Assembly: GCA_963779735.1 (NCBI GenBank)
Contig: CAVZZJ010000007.1
Location: 496,001 to 560,000, forward strand
Reading direction: 5' to 3'
Origin: Bog-473 sp963779735
GTDB lineage: Bacteria; Actinomycetota; Acidimicrobiia; Acidimicrobiales; RAAP-2
DNA length: 64,000 nt
Below, piece after piece: positions 6,862-17,151 of this stretch; the stretch's first letter is position 1; the number at the start of each line of letters is the position of its first letter. The notes under the pieces are model-generated. The model had not been told where the DNA came from, did no database searches, and worked only from the letters and a program-made list of their open reading frames with translations. Made by a program: the position numbers and the translations under genes.

Positions 6862-9384
6862 TTACAGTTCGATGGTCGACGTGCCCGGAGTGCTCACCAG
6901 AATCTGGCGCAAACGCTCGACGTACTCGGCGCTGAGGCGCTCCGAATCGGCCCTGTCGGCGCCCTCGACCCAAAGGTGAGTCGTCGCCTCCTCGGGGTCG
7001 GGCACCACCAACACCCATCCCGTGGGCGAGACCACCTTGATCCCGTCCAGGAGGACCAGATCGACATCTTCCTCCGACAGTTGCTCCATCAACGTGCGCA
7101 TCACCACGCCCTTCTGCTCGAAGGGCGTCTCAATCTCGGTGTGAAGGATCACCAGTTCGGGAAGCCGGCTGGCCAGTCGCGCCAACGACTCGGTGGAGCG
7201 CCCGAGCAGGGTGATGAGCTTGACCAGCGCGGCGGCGCCGTCGAAGGAGGGCAGGAAGTCGGGGAAGATGTAGCCGCCCTGCTGGTCGGCGGCGAAGCTC
7301 ACGCCTCCCGAGGCGGCGGCCTCCATCAACTTCGAGGGCGACAACGCGGTGGTGAGGACCTCCACCCCGCGGGACTCGCACAGCCGGTAGACCTTCTGGC
7401 TGACGGTCGCCGGCAGGGCCACCCGCACGGGATCCCCGCCGGCGGTCAGCAGTTCCACGAAGACCATGAGGGCTTCGTCGTTCGTCAGCGCGCGGCCGGT
7501 CCCGTCCACCAACGCCAGGTGCTCACCGCCGGCGTCGATGACGGCCCCAAGGTCGGCGCCCGACGCGCGGACCGATCTGATCACCCGGAGCGCGCTCGAA
7601 GCCGGGTCGACCGAGATCATTCCCGGCGTTTGCGCGTAGGGATTGATGCTCAAGACATCCGCCCTCACCTTCGACAGCAGGCTGGGCATGACGAAGCTCG
7701 CCGCTCCGTAGGAGAGGTCCAGCACGAGCTTCAGGTCGCGTCGGGGAGCGGCGGACAGATCGAACGCCTCCACGACGTCGGCGGTGTAGTGCTCCAGTGC
7801 GCGGGGGGAGATCTCGATGTCACCGATGTCACCGGCGGTCACCCGGCGGAACTCCTCTCGGTGGTAGAGACGCTCGATCCGACGTTGCTCGCCTTCGGAG
7901 AGGTCGAGACCCTGGGAGTCGAAGAAGCGGATGGCGACCGACTGCGGATCGTCGGGGCTCAGCCGCACGGTCAGGCCACCTTGGTTCCCCCTGGTGCGGA
8001 TGTCATGGCGGGTCACCGGGATCGTCGCCACCTCTAGGTCGGTGACGTTCACACCCACAGAGTTGCAACCGACCATCAGCGCGCGCTTGATGACACGGGC
8101 CGCCCGGCTGGTGTCTCGCGACGTCGTGATGACCGACCCCTTCTCGAACGACGACGCCCAGGCCTTGGCCAGCCGTACCGCCAATTCCGGGCTGACATCC
8201 ACGTTGACGATCCCCTGCACGCCTTCGCGCCCGAAGAGCGTGCGAGCCCCGCCCGACTCCCACACGATGGAGGAGTGGACCTGCGCGCCGGCTTCGACGA
8301 CCTTGTAGGGATAGACCTTGACGCCGCCACGGAGCACGGCGTGGGCCCCGATGAAGCAACCCTCCCCCACCACCGAGCCGGGCTCGCACCGAGCTCCCCT
8401 ACGGAGGTCGCAGGCCCGCCCGAGCACCGTGCCCTCGACGCGGGCCCCCGGGCCGATGTAGGAGTTCTCGCCGACGACCGAGTGGTGCACCTCTGCCCTC
8501 TCGGCCACTCGGGCGTTGGCACCGATGGTGGTGTACGCGCCGATGACAGCGCCTTCGTCGATGGTGCAGTTCTCGCCGATGAACGCCGGGCCGCCGAGCC
8601 GGGCCGCGGGGTCGACGGACGAGCCCTTGCCCAGCCAGACGCCGGGCTGCAGCTGGAAACCCGATATCTCGACCTCGACCTTGCCGTCGAGGATGTCCTC
8701 GTGTGCCTTGAGGTACGCCGCCGTGGTACCGACATCCTCCCAGTAGCCGTTGGCCACGTAGCCGAACAGCGGCCGGCCCGCGTCGAGCACGGCGGGAAAG
8801 ACCTCCGCCGAGAAGTCCACGGCGCGACCGTCGGGGATCACATCGAAGATCTCGGGCTCGAGCACGTAGATGCCCGTGTTGATGGTGTCGCTGAAGACCT
8901 GCCCCCAACCCGGTTTCTCGAGAAACCTCTCGATGCTCCCGTCGTCGCGCGTGATGACGATGCCGAACTCCAGCGGGTTCTCCACCGCGCAGAGGGCCAG
9001 TGTGGCCAGCGCGCCGTTCTTCTCGTGAAACTCCATCATCGACGTGAGGTCGATATCGGTAAGCACGTCACCGGAGATCACCAAGAAGCGCTCGGTCAGC
9101 TCTTCGCGCGCGTTGCGTACCGAGCCGGCGGTGCCCAGCGGCGACTCCTCGGTGGCGTACACCATTCGGACGCCGAGCTCCGAGCCATCGCCGAAGTAGC
9201 TGCGGATCGCATTGGGTAGGAACGCGACCGTCACCACGATGTCGGTAACGCCGTGCCGTCGCAGCAGCGACACGATGTGTTCCATCATCGGTCTCCCGAC
9301 CAGCGGCAGCATGGGCTTGGGTAGGTTGGACGTCTGGGGGCGCAGGCGGGTCCCCTCACCCCCGGCCATGATGACCGCCTTCAT
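6862..9384 (-). CDS. Mannose-1-phosphate guanylyltransferase fused to degenerate phosphomannomutase
   Basis: An 840-residue, three-part protein. Residues 1-235 are a nucleotidyltransferase beginning MKAVIMAGGEGTRLRP, the signature of sugar-1-phosphate nucleotidylyltransferases. Residues 250-370 are a left-handed beta-helix of hexapeptide repeats. Residues 380-840 are a phosphohexomutase-type region starting VITTSRDTSRAARVIKRA. The mutase part lacks the usual TASHNP serine loop (RTRGNQGGL stands there) and the DGDxDR metal loop (DAGGEHLALVD stands there), so it is probably not an active mutase. Similar fusions are known in Streptomyces and cyanobacteria. The likely product is GDP-mannose for glycolipids or glycans. 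ATG at 9384 overlaps the phosphatidyltransferase stop by 4 bases. Confidence 0.88.
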   Translation of the reverse strand: MKAVIMAGGEGTRLRPQTSNLPKPMLPLVGRPMMEHIVSLLRRHGVTDIVVTVAFLPNAIRSYFGDGSELGVRMVYATEESPLGTAGSVRNAREELTERFLVISGDVLTDIDLTSMMEFHEKNGALATLALCAVENPLEFGIVITRDDGSIERFLEKPGWGQVFSDTINTGIYVLEPEIFDVIPDGRAVDFSAEVFPAVLDAGRPLFGYVANGYWEDVGTTAAYLKAHEDILDGKVEVEISGFQLQPGVWLGKGSSVDPAARLGGPAFIGENCTIDEGAVIGAYTTIGANARVAERAEVHHSVVGENSYIGPGARVEGTVLGRACDLRRGARCEPGSVVGEGCFIGAHAVLRGGVKVYPYKVVEAGAQVHSSIVWESGGARTLFGREGVQGIVNVDVSPELAVRLAKAWASSFEKGSVITTSRDTSRAARVIKRALMVGCNSVGVNVTDLEVATIPVTRHDIRTRGNQGGLTVRLSPDDPQSVAIRFFDSQGLDLSEGEQRRIERLYHREEFRRVTAGDIGDIEISPRALEHYTADVVEAFDLSAAPRRDLKLVLDLSYGAASFVMPSLLSKVRADVLSINPYAQTPGMISVDPASSALRVIRSVRASGADLGAVIDAGGEHLALVDGTGRALTNDEALMVFVELLTAGGDPVRVALPATVSQKVYRLCESRGVEVLTTALSPSKLMEAAASGGVSFAADQQGGYIFPDFLPSFDGAAALVKLITLLGRSTESLARLASRLPELVILHTEIETPFEQKGVVMRTLMEQLSEEDVDLVLLDGIKVVSPTGWVLVVPDPEEATTHLWVEGADRADSERLSAEYVERLRQILVSTPGTSTIEL

Positions 9385-9977
9385 ACCGCGCTCCGGCGGG
9401 CGGTGCGGCCCTCGCGCAGCGCCACACGGGCGGGAGCGATGTAGCTCGCCGCGGCATACCAGGCCAGAGCCAGGCCCACGAGGCCGAGGACCCACGCCGC
9501 CACACGGATCGGTCCCTGCCACGGAGCGGTGCCGTCGGAGAGCAGGAAGCCCGGATAGGACGCCATGAGTGCGAATGTGCCCGCTTTTCCCACCCACAAC
9601 ACATCGATCCGCGCCGCGCCGAGGGCGGCGAGGAGCAGCACGATGATCGACACCAGTACTTCACGGGCCAGGGTGGCCAGGCCGAACCACAGCGGAGCCG
9701 CGCCGTGGACGATCACCGCGATGACCGCCGTCACCATGAGGATCCGGTCGGCGGTGGGGTCGAGGATCTTCCCCAGCGTGGAGACCTGGCGGTACCGCCG
9801 GGCCACATAGCCGTCGACCCAATCGGTCGCCCCCAGAGCGGCGAGGAGCAGTGCGGCCGCCGTCTGCTCGCCCAGACCGAACAACAACCACAAGAAGAGC
9901 GGGATGCACAGCAGCCTCACCATGGTGATGAGGTTCGGAGCGGTGACTATCTGGCCCAGACCCCCGTCTTCGTCCAC
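9381..9977 (-). CDS. CDP-alcohol phosphatidyltransferase (PgsA-like)
   Basis: A 198-residue membrane enzyme with about six hydrophobic segments. It carries the complete CDP-alcohol phosphotransferase motif at residues 52-77: DWVDGYVAR, then GKILDPTADR, giving D-x2-D-G-x2-A-R-x8-G-x3-D-x3-D. These aspartates bind metal and CDP-diacylglycerol. The opening TAPNLITMVRLLCIPLFLWL resembles phosphatidylglycerophosphate synthases, so glycerol-3-phosphate is the most likely acceptor, but inositol-phosphate is not excluded. Translation appears coupled to the guanylyltransferase fusion downstream through an ATGA overlap, the same neighbour pair as in Streptomyces. Confidence 0.85.
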   Translation of the reverse strand: MDEDGGLGQIVTAPNLITMVRLLCIPLFLWLLFGLGEQTAAALLLAALGATDWVDGYVARRYRQVSTLGKILDPTADRILMVTAVIAVIVHGAAPLWFGLATLAREVLVSIIVLLLAALGAARIDVLWVGKAGTFALMASYPGFLLSDGTAPWQGPIRVAAWVLGLVGLALAWYAAASYIAPARVALREGRTARRSAV

Positions 9978-10038
9978 CCCTCGAGTCTACGGGAGCGACT
10001 CTCCCCCGTCCGTGGTCTCCGTGTGCGAGAGTGGCGCC

Positions 10039-11241
10039 GTGCCTCGATTCGAACCCTTCCAAGGCCTGCGTTACTCGCCGGGGGTGGCGCCCATCGGCCA
10101 GGTCATGGCACCGCCCTACGACGTGATCAGCTCGGTCGAACGGGTGCACCTGGCCTCGCGCCATCCGGCGAACTCCGTCCTCGTCGAGCTGCCCCAACCG
10201 GACCTGCAAGGGGGGCGGGACCGCTACCGCGTGGCGGCCGATCTCCTGGCGCGCTGGCGGGGGGACGGCACCCTGCGGCGCGACCCCGAACCGTGCCTGT
10301 ACCCCTACCGCATGACCGACGTCTCGGGACGCTCGACGACCGGGGTCATCGGTGCGCTGGGGCTGCCCCGCCCGGGCCAGGACGGCGACATCCTCCCCCA
10401 CGAGCAGACCCTTCCCAAACCCAAGAGCGACCGTCTCGACCTGCTCCGCGCCACCCGGGCCAACCTCTCACCCATCTGGGGGCTGTCGATGACCCGCGGG
10501 CTGACGGCCACCTTCGACCCCACCGACGACGAGCCCACTGCCGACGCCTACGACGACGACGGGGTGCGCCACCAGCTCTGGGTCCTCGACGATCGCGACG
10601 CCCAGGCCGCCATCGCGGAGGCGGTCGCGGCCTCGCCGGTGGTGATCGCCGACGGCCACCACCGCTACGAGACGGCACGGACGTATCAGGCCGAGTGCCG
10701 GGCGCAGAACCAGAACACCGCCGGGCCCCACGATCACGTGCTGGCGCTCATCGTGGAGCTGGCCGAGGACCAGCTGACGGTGGGCGCCATCCATCGAACC
10801 ATCTCGGGCCTGCCGCCGGACTTCGACCTCGTCGGGGCGTGCGCGGCATGGTTCGACGTCGTGCGCGCCGGCGCCGCGGACGAGCGCACCCTCGGCGCCT
10901 TGGCCGACTCGCGTTCGCTCGCCCTCGTCAGCGGTGGCGACGCCTACCTCCTCCTGCCACTCGAGGTGACGTACGACGCGGCGGGCAACGATCTCGACTC
11001 CAGCCTCATCGCCGTGCTCCTGGCGCACCTGCCGGCGCACGAGTCCACCCACCAGCACAGCGTCGCCGAGGCCATGGCGGCCCTTAGCGGCGGCGAGGCG
11101 CAGGCGGCGTTCCTGCTCCGCCCGGTCACCGTGAGCCAGATTGAGCGGTGGGCGGAGAAGCGCACCCAGATGCCGCCGAAGACGACCTACTTCAGCCCCA
11201 AGCCCCGGACCGGGATGGTGTTCCGCGCCCTGGACCCATAG
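10039..11241 (+). CDS. DUF1015 family protein
   Basis: A 400-residue soluble protein of unknown function that matches the DUF1015 family. It starts VPRFEPFQGLRYSP, followed by the family's VMAPPYDVIS motif near residues 22-31, the DGHHRYETARTYQ motif near residue 210 and ETTHQHS-like HESTHQHSVAEAM near 330. The GTG start at 10039 is chosen because the family begins within a few residues of this PFQGLRY segment; the frame is open further upstream but shows no conserved sequence. It is divergent from the phosphatidyltransferase gene and has no close partner on the plus strand except the UPF0104 gene 87 bases downstream. Confidence 0.88.
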   Translation: MPRFEPFQGLRYSPGVAPIGQVMAPPYDVISSVERVHLASRHPANSVLVELPQPDLQGGRDRYRVAADLLARWRGDGTLRRDPEPCLYPYRMTDVSGRSTTGVIGALGLPRPGQDGDILPHEQTLPKPKSDRLDLLRATRANLSPIWGLSMTRGLTATFDPTDDEPTADAYDDDGVRHQLWVLDDRDAQAAIAEAVAASPVVIADGHHRYETARTYQAECRAQNQNTAGPHDHVLALIVELAEDQLTVGAIHRTISGLPPDFDLVGACAAWFDVVRAGAADERTLGALADSRSLALVSGGDAYLLLPLEVTYDAAGNDLDSSLIAVLLAHLPAHESTHQHSVAEAMAALSGGEAQAAFLLRPVTVSQIERWAEKRTQMPPKTTYFSPKPRTGMVFRALDP

Positions 11242-11328
11242 CCGGCGCGTACCTCAAGGTCGTACCATGCCCTCCATGGACGTCGCCGGGGTGGCTCCGC
11301 CCCTCGTCGGGCGCCATGGGACCTGCCC

Positions 11329-12450
11329 ATGAACGGCTCCTCCCCCCCGGGCCCTTCGGGCCCCCCTGACGCCGGCGATCCCACACCCACGCAGGCGATG
11401 GCCCAATCGATCGATGCCCAACGGTCGCGCCCGCTCGGATGGAAGAGCGTGGTCAAGCGGGTGGTCGTCGTGGTCATCGCCGGAGTGGCCATCTACCTGG
11501 TGCTCCCCAGCATCACCGAGGTGCTGGCCGCATGGCCGCGGCTCTCCACGTTGGACCCGATCTGGTTCGCGGCGGCCGTGGTGGCCGAGGTGGCCCACTT
11601 CACATGCACCTTCGGCCTCCAGCGACTGGCGCTGAGGACCCGCGGCTGGTTCGCGGTGGTCACCGCACAGCTGTCGGGCAACGCCATCACCAACATCCTC
11701 CCGGCCGGCGACGCGGCCGGCGCGGCGGTCCAGTACCGCATGCTCGCCACGGCTGGGATCGATCCCGACACCGCCGTCGGCGGACTGACGGCCTTCTCGC
11801 TGCTGGGCATCGGCGGGCTCTTGGCGCTGCCCATCTTCGCCCTCCCGGCCATCGTGTTCGGCGCTCCGGTCAGCAGCGGCCTGGCGCACACCGCGTTCAT
11901 CGGCATCGGTGGATTCTTCGTCTTCGCCGGGTTCGGCGCAGTGATCCTGGTCACCGACAGGCCCCTGGCGGCCGCGGGCCGCGCCGTCCAGCGCGTCCAC
12001 AACGCCGTGGCGCGCAACCGCAGTCCGATGGAGGGACTGGATCGACGCCTCCTGCGCCAGCGCGACGTGATCAGGTCGGTCCTCGGCCAGAAATGGCGCG
12101 ACGCGGTGCTGCTCTCCGCGGGGCGGCTGGCCTTTGACTACGCCTGCCTGCTCGCCGCCCTGCGGGCCACGGGAAGCCACCCGCGGCCCTCGCTCGTGCT
12201 CTTGGCCTACGCCGTAGCCGGTCTGGTCGGGCTCGTGCCGATCACCCCGGGCGGTCTGGGCATCGTCGAGGCCAGCCTGGCCGGCATGCTCGTGCTGGCC
12301 GGGGTCAACGGCGGCGATGCCTTCTTGGCCACGCTGACCTACAGGCTGGCGTCCTACTGGCTCCCGATGCTGGCCGGGCCGGTCGCGTACGTGCTCTTCC
12401 GCCGGCGCTACGGGGCGCCGACTCCCGGGGCAGCCGTGGCGGCGGCCTGA
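11329..12450 (+). CDS. UPF0104/lysylphosphatidylglycerol synthase TM-region family protein
   Basis: A 373-residue integral membrane protein. After a 40-residue Pro/Ser-rich cytoplasmic head there are about eight hydrophobic helices. The segments QLSGNAITNILPAGDAAG near residue 117 and VPITPGGLGIVEASLAG near residue 303 are the hallmarks of the UPF0104/AglD-like flippase family related to the membrane half of MprF. The family is linked to lipid or polyprenol-sugar translocation; the substrate here is unknown. The start ATG has GGGA seven bases upstream. The gene converges with the SHOCT protein, whose stop lies 8 bases beyond. Confidence 0.85.
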   Translation: MNGSSPPGPSGPPDAGDPTPTQAMAQSIDAQRSRPLGWKSVVKRVVVVVIAGVAIYLVLPSITEVLAAWPRLSTLDPIWFAAAVVAEVAHFTCTFGLQRLALRTRGWFAVVTAQLSGNAITNILPAGDAAGAAVQYRMLATAGIDPDTAVGGLTAFSLLGIGGLLALPIFALPAIVFGAPVSSGLAHTAFIGIGGFFVFAGFGAVILVTDRPLAAAGRAVQRVHNAVARNRSPMEGLDRRLLRQRDVIRSVLGQKWRDAVLLSAGRLAFDYACLLAALRATGSHPRPSLVLLAYAVAGLVGLVPITPGGLGIVEASLAGMLVLAGVNGGDAFLATLTYRLASYWLPMLAGPVAYVLFRRRYGAPTPGAAVAAA

Positions 12451-12458
12451 CCGGCCGA

Positions 12459-12851
12459 TCAGGCCAGGAGCTTCGCCTTCTGGCTGTCGAACTCGGCCTG
12501 GGTGATCACGCCCTTTTCCTTCAGGTCGGCCAGCTTGGCAAGCTCGTCACCGGTGTTGGAGGTCCCGGCCGCCTGCTTGATGTACTGGTCCATGGCTTCC
12601 TGCTGCTGCTGGGCGGCCTCGGCGGCCCGCTCGTGCATCTTTCCTCCGCGGGCGATCAGGTACACGAGTATTCCGAGGAAGGGCAGGATGATCACGAAGA
12701 TGACCCACAGGGCCTTGGCGCCCCCGCCCATGTCCTTACTCCGGAAGATGTCGGTGAAGATGATGATCAGCAACCAGAACCAGATGATGAAGACGAACAG
12801 GCCCAGCATCGTGCCGAACAGGTCCAAGAGCGGGTACGTGTATGCGAGCAA
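12459..12851 (-). CDS. PLDc_N / SHOCT domain membrane protein
   Basis: A 130-residue protein with two hydrophobic helices (about residues 8-32 and 46-68) that resemble the cardiolipase N-terminal (PLDc_N) region, a Gln/Ala-rich hydrophilic stretch, and a C-terminal SHOCT motif, LAKLADLKEKGVITQAEF, with the final KAKLLA. Such small proteins are common in Actinobacteria; SHOCT is thought to mediate oligomerisation and no enzyme activity is expected. The start is TTG at 12851, supported by AAAGGGG eight bases upstream. Confidence 0.8.
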   Translation of the reverse strand: MLAYTYPLLDLFGTMLGLFVFIIWFWLLIIIFTDIFRSKDMGGGAKALWVIFVIILPFLGILVYLIARGGKMHERAAEAAQQQQEAMDQYIKQAAGTSNTGDELAKLADLKEKGVITQAEFDSQKAKLLA

Positions 12852-12964
12852 GTTGTCAACCCCTTTGTCGGGCTCTGGGCTCCGGGCCCACGAGCGACCA
12901 GGACCTTACAGAACCCCCGTTCACCCGTCAATCATTCGATCGCCGCCACCGCTGACGGTCGGCC

Positions 12965-13990
12965 TCAGTCGATCGTCCAGCTCGACCCGGATCGCAACAG
13001 GGCGGCGATGTCGCCGGCGCCGCGCTTGTCCTGGGACTGCACGATCTGCTCGGACATCTGCTCCCCGTACTCGGGCCGATCGACCGCCCTGAAGACGCCG
13101 ATCGGGGTCGGCTCGTACGGCCCGCGCGCCAGGCGCGAGAGGGCGAACGCCAGCCCGGGATCGTCGCGCTTCTCGTCGTGCACCAGCAGGGCGGCGGAGC
13201 CCGCGTCGGCCACCGAGACGATCTCCAACCCCCCGTCTGGCCGTTGCGCCACGCCGCGCTCCTCCCCCTCGGCACCGAACACGATCGGCTGCCCGTGCAC
13301 CAGGGGGATGAGCATGTTCGGGCGCACCTCCTTGCCGGTGATCTTCTCGAATGCGCCGTCGTTGAAGACGTTGCAGTTCTGCAGCACCTCGACGAATGCG
13401 GCGCCGTTGTGCTCGTGCGCCCGACGGAAGGTCTCCTGCATGTGGGCCCGGTCCATGTCGTGGGTGCGGGCCACGAAGGTGGCCTCCGCCCCCAGGGCCA
13501 GGCTCACGGGGTTGAAGGGCGTGTCGAGCGAGCCGAACGGGGTCGACTTGGTGACCTTGGCCACCTCGGAGGTCGGCGAGTACTGCCCCTTGGTGAGGCC
13601 ATAGATCTGATTGTTGAACATCAAGATGTGGACCCGCACGTTGCGCCGCAACGCGTGGATCAGGTGGTTGCCGCCGATGGAGAGCGCGTCACCGTCCCCC
13701 GTGACCACCCACACGTCGAGGTCGGGACGGCTGGTGGCCAGGCCGGTGGCGATGGCCGGGGCGCGACCGTGAATGGAGTGCATCCCGTAGGTGTTCATGT
13801 AGTAGGGGAAGCGGGCGGCGCAACCGATCCCGGAGAGGAACACGGTGCTCTCCCTCCGGACGCCGAGATCAGGCATCAGCATCTGCACGGCGGCCAGGAT
13901 GGAGTAGTCACCACAGCCCGGGCACCAGCGCACCTCCTGGTCGCTGCTCCAGTCCTTCCGGGTCGTCACCGGGATGGCCGTCGTCGTCAT
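12965..13990 (-). CDS. korB: 2-oxoacid:ferredoxin oxidoreductase beta subunit
   Basis: A 341-residue thiamine-diphosphate-binding subunit. WCPGCGDYSIL near residue 22 gives cysteines of the iron-sulfur site, and GDGDALSIGGNHLIHALRRN near residue 96, continuing to FNNQIYGLTKGQYSPT, is the thiamine diphosphate/Mg signature. With KorA it oxidatively decarboxylates a 2-oxoacid, most probably 2-oxoglutarate, to the acyl-CoA while reducing ferredoxin; it is an oxygen-tolerant type in mycobacteria. The start ATG overlaps the korA stop as ATGA, so the two are coupled. Substrate preference is inferred from family resemblance. Confidence 0.93.
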   Translation of the reverse strand: MTTTAIPVTTRKDWSSDQEVRWCPGCGDYSILAAVQMLMPDLGVRRESTVFLSGIGCAARFPYYMNTYGMHSIHGRAPAIATGLATSRPDLDVWVVTGDGDALSIGGNHLIHALRRNVRVHILMFNNQIYGLTKGQYSPTSEVAKVTKSTPFGSLDTPFNPVSLALGAEATFVARTHDMDRAHMQETFRRAHEHNGAAFVEVLQNCNVFNDGAFEKITGKEVRPNMLIPLVHGQPIVFGAEGEERGVAQRPDGGLEIVSVADAGSAALLVHDEKRDDPGLAFALSRLARGPYEPTPIGVFRAVDRPEYGEQMSEQIVQSQDKRGAGDIAALLRSGSSWTID

Positions 13991-15863
13991 GAGTTCCCTC
14001 CGAGAATTGCGGTGATGGCGGCCTCAATCTCAATGATGCGGAAGGGGACGCCCTGCATCTTGCTCAGCGACTGGGCGTCGACCAGGAAGTCCGCCCGGAG
14101 GATCCGGCTGAGTTGCCCCAGGTTGATCTCGGGCACCAGCACTTGGCTGTACCGCCCCAGGACCTCGCCCAGGTTGGACGGGAAGGGATTGAGGTAGCGC
14201 AGGTGCGCGTGCGCCGCCTTCATGCCCCGAGCCCGGACCCGCTTGACCCCGGCGGCCACGGCGGCGTAGGTCGAGCCCCAGCTCACCAGCAGCAGCTGGG
14301 CGTCGCCCGTCTCGTCGTTGACCTCAAGGAGCGGGATGTCGGAGGCGATGCCGGCGATCTTGTCGCGGCGCAGGTGGACCATGCGCTCGTGGTTGACCCC
14401 GTCGTAGGAGACGTTACCGCTGCCGTCGGCCTTCTCGAGGCCACCGATGCGATGCTCCAGGCCGGGCAGCCCCGGGGGGCCCAGGGGCGGGCCAGTGTCT
14501 CGGGATCGCGGATATAGGGCCAGAACGACTCGTTTCCGTCCTCGTCGACGTGATTCGGCGCCGCCGCGAACTCGGGGTCGATGGACGGGAGGGCGTCGAG
14601 GTCGGGCAATCGCCACGGCTCGGCCCCGTTCGCCAGGTAGCCATCCGACAGAACGATGACCGGTGTGCGGTACTTGACGGCCAGGCGGACGGCCTCAATG
14701 GCGATGGCGAAGCAGTCGCTCGGGGTCTGGGGGGCGATGATGGGGAGGGGGGCCTCGCCGTGGCGGCCGTACATGGCCTGCAGCAGGTCGGCCTGCTCGG
14801 TCTTGGTGGGCAACCCGGTGGAGGGCCCGCCTCTCTGCACGTCGACGATCACCAGGGGCAGCTCGAGGTTGATGGCCAGGCCGATGGTCTCCGACTTGAG
14901 GTCGAGCCCGGGCCCGCTGGTGGTGGTCACCCCGAGGGATCCCCCGAACGCCGCACCCAGCGCCGCCCCCACGCCGGCGATCTCGTCTTCGGCCTGGAAG
15001 GTCCGGATGCCGAACTCCTTGCGCCGACTGAGCTCGTGGAGGATGTCCGAGGCCGGTGTGATCGGGTAACTACCCAAGAAGAGGGGAAGCCCGGCGAGGC
15101 GGGACGCGGTGATCAGGCCCCAGGCCAGACCGGAGTTGCCCGTCACCTGCACGTACTCTCCCGGCTCGAAGGTCGCGGGGCGCACCTCGTAGTTGGACTC
15201 GAAGAGCTCGGCCGTCTCGCCGAAGTCGAAGCCGGCCCGGAAGGCCCGCGTGTTGGCCTCGGCCACCTGGGGACGGGAGCCGAACCGGTTGCCGATCCAC
15301 TCGAGTGTCGGTTCGATCGGGCGTGTGTAGAGCCAACTGACCAGGCCCAGGGCGAAGAAGTTCTTCGAGCGCTCGGCATCGCGCGGCTTGACGCCCGCCT
15401 CCTTGCACACCTCCTGGGTGATGGAGGTCATCGGTACCTCGTAGACCGTGTACGCGCCCAGCGAGCCGTCCGTCAGGGGGTTCTCGGCGTAGCCCGCCTT
15501 GGCCAGGTTCCGGTCTTCGAACGCGTCGCTGTTGACCAGGATGATCGTCCCCTTGTCCATCAGGTCGATGTTGGCCTTCAGAGCGGCCGGGTTCATGGCC
15601 ACCAGGACGTTGGGCGAATCGCCCGGGGTGAGGATGTCGTGATCGGAGATGTGGACCTGGAAGGCGGAGACGCCGTTCAACGTCCCGGCCGGGGCCCTGA
15701 TCTCCGCCGGGAAGTCCGGGAACGTCGACAGGTCGTTGCCCATCAGCGCGCTCGACGTCGTGAAGCGATCCCCCGTCAGCTGCATGCCGTCGCCCGAGTC
15801 CCCGGCAAACCGGACGATGACCTGGTCGAGCTGGGCTGTTTCCTGGTGCGTTCCCGATGCCAC
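13987..15863 (-). CDS. korA: 2-oxoacid:ferredoxin oxidoreductase alpha subunit, one-base frameshift
   Basis: A gamma-alpha fused subunit. Residues 15-190 are the gamma domain (VRFAGDSGDGMQLTG near residue 17) and 240-625 the alpha domain (GSYPITPASDILHEL, AEDEIAGVGAALGAAFGG, TTTSGPGLDLKSE). The reading frame is broken at a run of six G on the plus strand (14474-14479): the first frame is correct through RDPETLARPWAP and then turns to nonsense, while the next frame continues PGLPGLEHRIGGLEKADG to the end. Adding one base there restores 625 residues, the normal family length. GTG at 15863 has GAGGGAG four bases upstream. Everything else is conserved, so a sequencing or assembly deletion is likely; a genuine mutation is possible. 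Confidence 0.85.
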
Positions 15864-16033
15864 GGGGCTCCCTCATCTCGTCTCTTCGCGCCCTGCACGG
15901 GCCCAGGCGCGAGGCGCGCCACACTGCCCGGCCGAATCTTTCGTTCGGGTGTCCATCTTACTCCGGTGGCCGGCGGAGCCTTCGCCACGACCGGGAGCCG
16001 GCCCGATGGCCCGTCATCGGATGCGTCGGGCGG

Positions 16034-17089
<1,056 letters not shown>

Positions 17090-17139
17090 GGGGGGCAATC
17101 CTAAACGTCCAGCGAACCATCTTCCTCGCCTGCGCGACG

Positions 17140-17145
17140 TACCCT
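17140..17145 (+). promoter_or_regulatory. Candidate -10 box, leaderless start of L,D-transpeptidase
   Basis: TACCCT fits the actinobacterial TANNNT -10 pattern and ends exactly six bases before the ATG at 17152. No Shine-Dalgarno sequence lies in between. No convincing -35 is seen. Confidence 0.35.
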
Positions 17146-17151
17146 GCAGTC

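Noticed and set aside
10500..11060. Minus-strand frame opposite DUF1015
   Set aside because: Antisense shadow; the plus-strand frame has conserved DUF1015 motifs.
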